Of a stretch of DNA of 64,000 nucleotides, positions 57,571-64,000 are shown in pieces. A program made the translations under genes and the position numbers. Origin of the DNA: Kuschelorhynchus macadamiae (lineage: Eukaryota > Arthropoda > Insecta > Coleoptera > Curculionidae); contig JAUTXW010000203.1 in NCBI GenBank assembly GCA_030620095.1, positions 74,501-138,500 on the forward strand. The letters run 5' to 3'. The notes below the pieces were generated by a model that made no database searches, was not told where the DNA came from, and saw only the letters and a program-made list of their open reading frames with translations. How positions within the stretch are numbered: the first letter of the stretch is position 1; each line of letters starts with the position of its first letter.

Positions 57571-58153
57571 AAAATAAGATATAGTTCCTTAAATCACATT
57601 TGAAACTAAAATAAAATAGCTAAAATGGGTTTCTAATTTTGCTTTAAGATTAGTACGAAAACGTTTAAGCCGAAAACAAGCAGCTAAAAATTACTTTTTT
57701 AAAATCACTAAAAATCAAAATGAAAAATGTAAAGTTACCCTTCAATTGAGATAAATCAACATAAGTGGTGCAAAATTTATTTTTTGCTTTTTCAACTGTT
57801 TCAAGCAACCAAGTTCGTTACAGGGAATACTAACAAGATTGTATAGCAGCACATATTAAAAAATAAGTAATATAATACACAATAAATGTTAATCTCGAGG
57901 TTAATCCAGAATTAATATTTCATTAAAGAAATTTTTAAATAAAATATTTAGTTAATTTTTTGCTTTTTGGTGTGATAATGCAGTGTAGCCCTTTTGTTTC
58001 TAAATTATATTTGATTTTATATATATTAAGGGCACGTATGTTTATTTTGTATTGTCAGTATCGATATAAATAAATAGTGAGTTGCGTTGGTTTGAAAGAA
58101 CGGGGGTTATTTATACATTCACTATACAGGATAAAAGTACAATATAACGAGTC
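57571..58153. other. Intergenic, no feature
   Basis: AT-rich spacer between the TRIM-NHL 3' end and the pogo element. Confidence 0.5.
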
Positions 58154-58156
58154 TTA

Positions 58157-60555
58157 TAAGGTAGTGGGGGTATATATGGCCCACCTAAGCAAAATCATGA
58201 TTTTTTTCAAAACTTTATTTAACAAAATATAAACTTAACTTACATATGTTGAGCATGTACTTTGTACTTCCAAGTTACATATTTGGTTTAAGTGTTTTGT
58301 GAATCAAACTATTTTTTTTTGTCAAACATAAAAATCCTTTCATCTGGCCATATTATCCGACTCTGGTGGTTAATATGGCCCATACTAAATCATCTTAAAA
58401 CTAAGTGAATATATCATTCAAAACAAACTAAAATAAAATAACAACCCTTACTTAGTTGGTAGATATTTAAAACTAAAGGAAAATATAAGAAAAACAAAGT
58501 GTGGCCATATTAGATTAATTACTAAATTGCCAAAAAAAAAAACAATAAACAAAAACAAGTCTTTAGGAACAGTTTGGGCACTCAAAATCGAGCACAACCG
58601 CATGTCCATCTGTTGGTCGGTATCACAAATCGAACAATACCAGGACTCTACTGGCTTTGAAGGCAATGGTTTTGATTGTCGTGATGTGGAAGGCTGGCAA
58701 TTGGATTCATTAAAAAGTTGTAGGGTTACCTTTTGAGCTTTATAGTTAAGAGCCTTACGGCGGTTAACTCTTTTAGTGACTCGTTTGGTACCGTCAGGTG
58801 TAGGTAAAAGTTCCTTAAACGAATCATCTAGATTTAATGGTTTTGATGGACTTTTCTGAGCCTCAGGGTTGTTTGGTTGTCGCTTATTAGTCTCAAGGAT
58901 GTTTGAGAGAGTATTTTCTTCTTTCTTCCTTCTTCGCATTAGGCTGGCCAGTGGAATTTCATCCTCCGAAGTGTATTCGGAATTTTGAAGTTCGTTTAAG
59001 GTTACAGGGACATTTTGAGGTCGCTCTGATAGTTGTGCCGGAGCAAAAGCACAATCTGGTATCGCCGATGGGTTAAAAGGGTAAATACCAGTAGCTCTAA
59101 ACCCATTTACGATATTTTCGGGAGTCATGCATTTGGGATAAACTTGAGATAAAATAATATTAAAACGTGCTTTCGTTAACGATCTATCAGGGTTCACATC
59201 CCAATATCTCAGCAACTCTGTATCCCAATGAGATTCGAATGATTTATAAACTGATTTGTCTAGGGGCTGTAATTCGTGGGTTGTGTTAGAGGGAAGGCAG
59301 AATAAGGTAATATTTAAATCATCAGCAGCTTCTACAATACTTAAATCTAAGTGGCTTGAGGGACCATCAAATATTAACAAAACAGGGCCGGCTACTTTAT
59401 GTTTTGCGAAATGATGTAGAAATTCAATAAAAAGGTCAGTTACCATACTGCCCTTTGGAGCCATTTTTACCAAGGTACCAGGAAGCACATTGTCACAATA
59501 TTCCGGTTTCAGACGCTTGCCCTTAAATATGACCATTGGAGGTATTGTGTTTCCAATTGCGTTTGCACATCCAACCACTGTGACATTTTCAGCATGTTCT
59601 GGTGCTATGAGGTGAACCCGTTTACTTCCTTTAAGTGCAAGCACAGTTTGTTGGTGATGGATTGTGAGGCGACACCCTTTCTCATCCATATTATAAATGC
59701 TGTGCGGTTTGTTTTTCAAATTTAGTTCATCCAAAACTTGGCCAAGTTTTTGAAAGTAGTCTGCAACGATGGGCTTGTTCATCTTTTGAGCTCTGGCCGG
59801 ATTCATTGATTGAGCCTTTCTCCTGGAAATTTCGGGATGTCTCCTCATAAAAAGAAGCAACCAATCTTTGCCCGCCATTTCATTATTTTTGCTAAAGTTA
59901 TTAGCAATGTTAAAACGACTGCAGTATCTGTAAGCTTGGTGACGAACTAAATTGGAAGTTAGAGGTAAACCTATTTCGCTGTATCTAATAATTCTTTGTA
60001 CGAAGTCTTTTTCTTGTTCTGGGGACAAAATGCTTGGCCTTCCTAAGCGTTTTACTGAAGCACCACCTTCTCCTATGTATCTTCTGAGAGTTCGTCGTGG
60101 AATTCCAAATCTTGTTGATACTTCTCTTTGTGACTGATTGTTATTAATAACTGCTCGCAGCGCACTCTCCAAATTTTCTTGTGTCCACAAAAAAAAATAT
60201 GTGAAAAACATGCAATATTTTTATGAGAATATATTAACAACATCAGTACTTACAGTTTGTGCTATATCCACTATCACTAAGTCGTTTTAATTCTCAAAAT
60301 ATTTGTCTTTTAACCTTCAATTAATTTATAACAGAGCGACGAAATGCACACAGCAACACTTGACTGCAGAGTACACAATGCCGATGCGAAATTTTAACCT
60401 TGATCTAGGTTTCTTCGGCATTCCGATCCGTTTAGGAAGGGATCGGCGTTGCCAGATTTTAAAAAAATTGTTCGCTTGTAATTTTTTTTGCCACTGGGCC
60501 ATATAATCCGGCGGGCCATATAATCCGGCGGGCCATATATACCCCCACTACCTTA
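58157..60555 (-). mobile_element. pogo-type (Tc1/mariner superfamily) transposon, about 2.4 kb, near-intact
   Basis: The inverted ends AGGTAGTGGGGGTATATATG (58159 on) and the complement ending at 60553 match over at least 25 bp and are flanked by TA on both sides, as expected for pogo-type TA duplication. A single long transposase frame lies between on the - strand. The 60499-60540 side carries tandem 17-bp units of CGGGCCATATAATCCGG type next to the end. The matching ends and long open frame point to recent activity. Confidence 0.88.
58448..60211 (-). CDS. pogo-type DDD transposase with psq-like HTH
   Basis: 587 codons. Residues 9-50 form a pipsqueak-type helix-turn-helix (ENLESALRAV then STRFGIPRRTLRRYI). 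A CENP-B-type second DNA-binding region lies about 58-135. The DDE_1 core has D176 (IYNMDEKG), D282 (LLIFDGPSSH) and D318 (LQPLDKSVYKSF), the DDD triad. A basic linker follows. At the C-terminus WYCSICDTDQQ begins a Cys-rich finger that then runs into unrelated hydrophobic sequence. A shifted frame nearby reads DFECPNCS and a stop, so the finger appears frameshifted or internally deleted. The N-terminus (MFFTYFF over a T-run) is atypical, and the real start may lie upstream across an intron. Function: cut-and-paste transposition. It lies downstream of, and in opposite orientation to, the host gene. Confidence 0.88.
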   Translation of the reverse strand: MFFTYFFLWTQENLESALRAVINNNQSQREVSTRFGIPRRTLRRYIGEGGASVKRLGRPSILSPEQEKDFVQRIIRYSEIGLPLTSNLVRHQAYRYCSRFNIANNFSKNNEMAGKDWLLLFMRRHPEISRRKAQSMNPARAQKMNKPIVADYFQKLGQVLDELNLKNKPHSIYNMDEKGCRLTIHHQQTVLALKGSKRVHLIAPEHAENVTVVGCANAIGNTIPPMVIFKGKRLKPEYCDNVLPGTLVKMAPKGSMVTDLFIEFLHHFAKHKVAGPVLLIFDGPSSHLDLSIVEAADDLNITLFCLPSNTTHELQPLDKSVYKSFESHWDTELLRYWDVNPDRSLTKARFNIILSQVYPKCMTPENIVNGFRATGIYPFNPSAIPDCAFAPAQLSERPQNVPVTLNELQNSEYTSEDEIPLASLMRRRKKEENTLSNILETNKRQPNNPEAQKSPSKPLNLDDSFKELLPTPDGTKRVTKRVNRRKALNYKAQKVTLQLFNESNCQPSTSRQSKPLPSKPVESWYCSICDTDQQMDMRLCSILSAQTVPKDLFLFIVFFFGNLVINLIWPHFVFLIFSFSFKYLPTK

Positions 60556-60589
60556 TAACAGCTGGTCAACCAAGAGCTTTGGAATAACG

Positions 60590-62484
60590 ATTATTTTAAA
60601 ATTTGATATTGTCATATTGTTATAAAATTTGCCATAGGGAGGTTATCAATAGTGACGGATCTAAAAATAATATTTACAATGTTGCCAGTTTTATAGTTGT
60701 TCTGATAGAGCTCTCAACTTAATTTTTTTAAATGCAATACTATGATTGTTTTTCGCTTATAATGTTGACCAAACCAAAGTGATTTCATTCCTAGAACACC
60801 AAATGTTTCTTCTGGAAAATGTAAAAGATAACATATCGTTATGAAATTTGGTATCTGTGTGTTATCAATAGTGCCGGATCTAAAAATATTATTCGCCACG
60901 TAGTCAGTTTTATAGTTTTTCGATAGAGCTGTGAACTTTATTTTTTAAATGCAATACCATGATGGTTTTTTGCTTATGATGTTGACTAAAGCAAAGCGTT
61001 TTCAATCCAACATATTTTTTTTTTGGGAAATTTTGGAAGATATGGCAAAACCGCAATCCAAATATTACAGTAAAGGATTAACATGGTTTTGAAATTTGCT
61101 ATCGGCGAATTAACAATAGTGCCGGATCTAAAAATAATATTTACAGAGTTGCCAGTTTTACCGTGGATAGAACTAGCATTTTTTTAAAAGCAATGCTGTG
61201 ATAGTTTTTTGCTTATACTGTTGACCAAACCCAAGAGCTTTCAATTCTAGAAAACCAAGTTTTTAAGATATGCAAGACCGCATTTTCATTCACAAGAACC
61301 GGAACGGTAAAATACTTCGAACATCTAAAATATTTTGGCTTCGGATTAGCATATCGTTATAATATTTGTTATAAGAAAGTTATCTATAGTGCCGAATGGA
61401 AAAATAACATTTGCGACGTTGTCAGTTTTATAGTTTTTCCGATAGAACTCTTAACTTTGTTAGAACCATGAAGTATAAGTGGCTTTTTGGAAATAGCTAA
61501 TCAACAATTATTATTGTTGCCAACCATCTGTCAAAACATTTTAAAAGTTACTTAAATCGTAAAGATAAAATAGTTTTTGGTTAAGTAAAGCTGGACGAAT
61601 TTAAAGATTCTGTTTCTTTTCAATGAAAATACGGTCTTACCAAATCTTTTAAAAATTTCAGAAGAAAAATTTGTTACTCTGGGCTTGTAAGCATTTAGGT
61701 TTAGTCAACAGTATGAGCAAAAACCTATCACAATGTTGTATTTAAAAAAAATTAGTTGAAAAGTTTATCGAAAAAACTATAAAACTGGCAACATTGTGAA
61801 GGTTATTTTAAGACCTGACACTATTGATGATTTCCCTATACCAACTTTCATACACATAACACTTACAACTTACTTTATTTATATATGCTTTCATAACGAT
61901 ATGCTAATCCGATACCGAAGTACTTGACCGTGCCGATTCTTTCGAATGAAAATTTGGACTTGTCATATCTTTTAAAATTTCTCGAAGAAAAATTTAATAT
62001 TCTAGGATGAAAAACACTTTGTTTGGTCAACATTATAAGCGAAAAACAATCATAGTATTGTATTTAAAAAAATAAAGTTGAGAGCTGCATCGAAAAAACT
62101 ATAGAACTGGCAACGTTGTAAATATTATTTTTAGATCCGGCACTACTGATAACCTGCTGATAACCTGCCTATGGCAAATTTTATAACGATATGTTAATCC
62201 GTTGTCGAGATATTTGGCCGTTCCGGTTCTTTTGAATGAAAAAGCGGACTTGCCATATCTTAAAATTACCAGACGAGATATTTTATATTCTAGGATTGAA
62301 AACACTTTGGTTCGGTCAACATTATCAGTGAGAAACAATCATAGTATTGCATTTAAAAAAATAAGGATAAGAGCTCTATCGGAAAAACTATAAAACCGAC
62401 AACGCTGTAAATATTATTTTTAGATCCGGCACTATTGATAACCTCCCAATTCCAAATTTCATAACGGTACGTTAATCTGTTACC

Positions 62485-62486
<2 letters not shown>
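60590..62486. repeat. Inverted array of a roughly 220-320-bp repeat, seven copies
   Basis: The unit has CGGATCTAAAAATAATATTT, GTTGCCAGTTTTATAG, GATAGAGCTCTCAACTT and a GCTTATAATGTTGACCAAAC part. Four copies run on the + strand (landmark GGATCTAAAA at about 60655, 60876, 61124, and diverged at 61393) and three on the - strand (about 61810, 62134, 62423). The two halves face each other around 61500-61650. Open frames here are repeat artefacts. Confidence 0.8.

Positions 62487-62542
<56 letters not shown>
62487..62542. repeat. (TA)n microsatellite at the array edge
   Basis: About 55 bases of TA immediately after the last array unit (GTTACCGAGATATATA), apparently grown from the unit's own ATAT end. 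Confidence 0.95.
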
Positions 62543-62545
<3 letters not shown>

Positions 62546-62559
62546 CTATATAAATAAAT

Positions 62560-63232
62560 ACTCAAGCATTTTTAAAGTTTTATAGATAGATTCGATTTCA
62601 AAGGGGATCTTTTTTCTAAATGCCCCCAAATTAAAAGTCGATTTAAAATGTCGATATCCAAATATCAGAATTTTTGACTGCTTGGGCTAAGGTTAACGTA
62701 AACACTTTAATTGTATCTCTATTTTTCTTATATGACAAGATAACTTATATTGTACATGAAACTTCAGTGTCACTCTCTAACACTAATTGTCAGTTCTCTC
62801 TATTTTTCCTTTTTTAATGCTGATTTTTTTATATTTGTTTTGGAATTTCGATTTGGATGTGATTCTAGGGTACACAGATTAGAAAGTAGCCTTTATTGTA
62901 ATATTTATGTAATTCTAAATTTGCTGAAGCGCGTTATTGGTTACAATATTGACCACTCAAAACAATGATGTTTTGAATATAATGTAGAATTGCATATAAT
63001 CGTTAGAAGTTTGGCGTCAGTTTAAATAGTTAAGAAATGTTTACAAACCCAATACTTCCTGCAGACGTCTTCAAGCTGTTCGGTTTCTTGGGGTACACAA
63101 AAGCAACTTTTTGACTAAGGTAGGACATTTTAAAATCCAGGCCCGTATTTAAGAAAAATAAATGGATTATATACTCTTAATTACGAATTCAAAATTTAAC
63201 TACACCCTAATAGCCTGAGCGGCGGCTGTACT
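62560..63232. other. No recognisable feature
   Basis: AT-rich spacer between the array and the hAT end. Confidence 0.5.
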
Positions 63233-64000
63233 CAGTGGCGGCTCGTGAGTATATTGAAGGGTGAGGCTACATGAGGTTAATTTTGTTTAAATGTGAATAA
63301 ATTTCCACGTCACCCATGAGGTATTATTCTGCGACGCGTTGACCTTTTTTTTTTAATGGAGGTCATCGCCAATAGCCCTACTAAACCATTAAAAACTAAA
63401 AAAATAAACTCTAAAAAAAGTAAATAAAAAGTAAACAAAACATGTAAAATATGTACACCTATCACTAAAATATAGCGGTGATTGCGATAATAAAAACAAT
63501 TTAGTTTATTAAAACTTAAAATAAATAGTTGTATGAAATAAGATAAAAAAACTACTTTTTGTACATTAAATCTATACGTCTGTCTTTTAAGGTTGCAAAT
63601 TTATCTATAATTAGGTCGTAAAAGTTTTGGTCTTCACTAAGTTCTGACAGTAATTCCTGCTCTATTGACATCATTGCTAAACCCGAAAGCCGTTCTTGTG
63701 TCATTGTGTTTCTTAGGTAGGTTTTGATCCGTTTAAGACATGAAAAATTTCGTTCGGCCGATACACTTGTTGCGGGAATAGTTAAAACTAAGTTAAAAAG
63801 CTTATATGCTTCCGCAAAAATTGCTTTAAAATCTTTAAATAACAAAGCTAGACTTTTTTCGACATCTAAATTTGAAAATTGTTCATCCCTATACAATACA
63901 GAAAGCTCATTCTTTAATCTATCTCTGTCAAAAATGTTTGGATAATTTTTTAATAAATTATTTAATAAGTCGTCTGGAAACCATTTAACATATTCCGAAT
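63233..64000 (-). mobile_element. hAT transposon entering from the right edge
   Basis: The terminus CAGTGGCGGCTCGTGAGT at 63233 is a typical hAT end. The transposase is read on the - strand toward it, so this is the element's 3' end. The expected 8-bp target duplication copy here would be GCTGTACT (63225-63232); the partner lies outside the window. Confidence 0.75.
63552..64000 (-). CDS. hAT transposase (ZMYM1/DUF4371-like), C-terminal part
   Basis: The frame is open to the window edge; the N-terminus is outside. The C-terminal dimerisation domain is intact: VLTIPATSVSAERNFSCLKR followed by IKTYLRNTM, then ERLSGLAMMSIEQ, ending KFATLKDRRIDLMYKK and a stop. The Ser-Ala-Glu-Arg-x-Phe-Ser block is the conserved hAT dimerisation core. 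Its tail is similar to that of the broken 39.4-kb hAT, so this is the better-preserved member of that lineage. There is no internal stop in about 149 codons. Confidence 0.82.
   Translation of the reverse strand, partial: SEYVKWFPDDLLNNLLKNYPNIFDRDRLKNELSVLYRDEQFSNLDVEKSLALLFKDFKAIFAEAYKLFNLVLTIPATSVSAERNFSCLKRIKTYLRNTMTQERLSGLAMMSIEQELLSELSEDQNFYDLIIDKFATLKDRRIDLMYKK

Noticed and set aside
58527..58736. + strand 69-codon frame
   Set aside because: Shadow of the pogo transposase on the opposite strand.
60389..60420. Possible 5' exon (MPKKPRSRL) for the pogo transposase
   Set aside because: Candidate donor and acceptor phases do not agree; another donor (CTGTAAGT near 60253) would create a stop. 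The start is left open.

Overview
The window looks like an AT-rich insect chromosome. Three things point that way: a spliced single-copy animal gene with GT-AG introns, the 3' end of an errantivirus (env-bearing Gypsy-type) provirus, and a mixed load of insect-type transposable elements (hAT, pogo, mariner, CR1/Jockey-like LINE, Penelope-like). I cannot name the species; a beetle or another insect with an expanded genome would fit. I see no prokaryotic operon, CRISPR array or rRNA gene.

The central feature is one host gene on the + strand, spread over about 48 kb (8904-57333). I could assemble twelve coding exons by eye, each with a GT donor and an AG acceptor. All phases agree, and they join into a 687-residue frame with an ATG in good context and a TAG stop. 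The protein has a C3HC4 RING, a type-2 B-box, a coiled coil, a filamin-type Ig domain and a six-bladed NHL propeller. This is the architecture of the TRIM2/TRIM3 and insect 'RING finger protein nhl-1' group of E3 ubiquitin ligases. The first RING cysteine pair lies on exon 1 (8904-8994), 18.8 kb upstream of the rest of the finger.

Layout: 1-1445 errantivirus env and 3' LTR; 2.3-8.6 kb repeats, including a repeat family here called Rep-A and a 566-bp hAT-type element with a perfect 8-bp target duplication; 8.9 kb exon 1; 9.5-11.3 kb Penelope-like GIY-YIG fragment and a broken gene with a GCDxTSxFxGxGKK motif; 12.9-13.9 kb inverted Rep-A copy; 14.8-16.6 kb inverted mariner remnants; 20.4-22.8 kb RNase H and mariner-like remnants; 24.9-26.5 kb decayed LINE on the - strand; 27.8-28.4 kb exons 2-3; 28.5-29.5 kb Penelope-like palindrome; 32.6-33.85 kb tandem duplication; 36.4 kb small palindrome; 37.9-39.2 kb exons 4-5; 39.4-42.9 kb hAT element, older hAT remnant and second Penelope-like palindrome, all in intron 5; 43.1-52.8 kb exons 6-11; 55-56.1 kb hAT remnant; 57.1 kb exon 12; 58.2-60.6 kb near-intact pogo-type transposon; 60.6-62.5 kb inverted satellite-like array; 63.2-64 kb edge of another hAT element, which has an open frame.

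I found no convincing new multi-gene system. The observations most worth checking are the head-to-head Penelope-like palindromes carrying hammerhead-ribozyme-like cores, the direct repeats that bracket exon 11, the inverted 60.6-62.5 kb array, and the broken GCD-motif gene.
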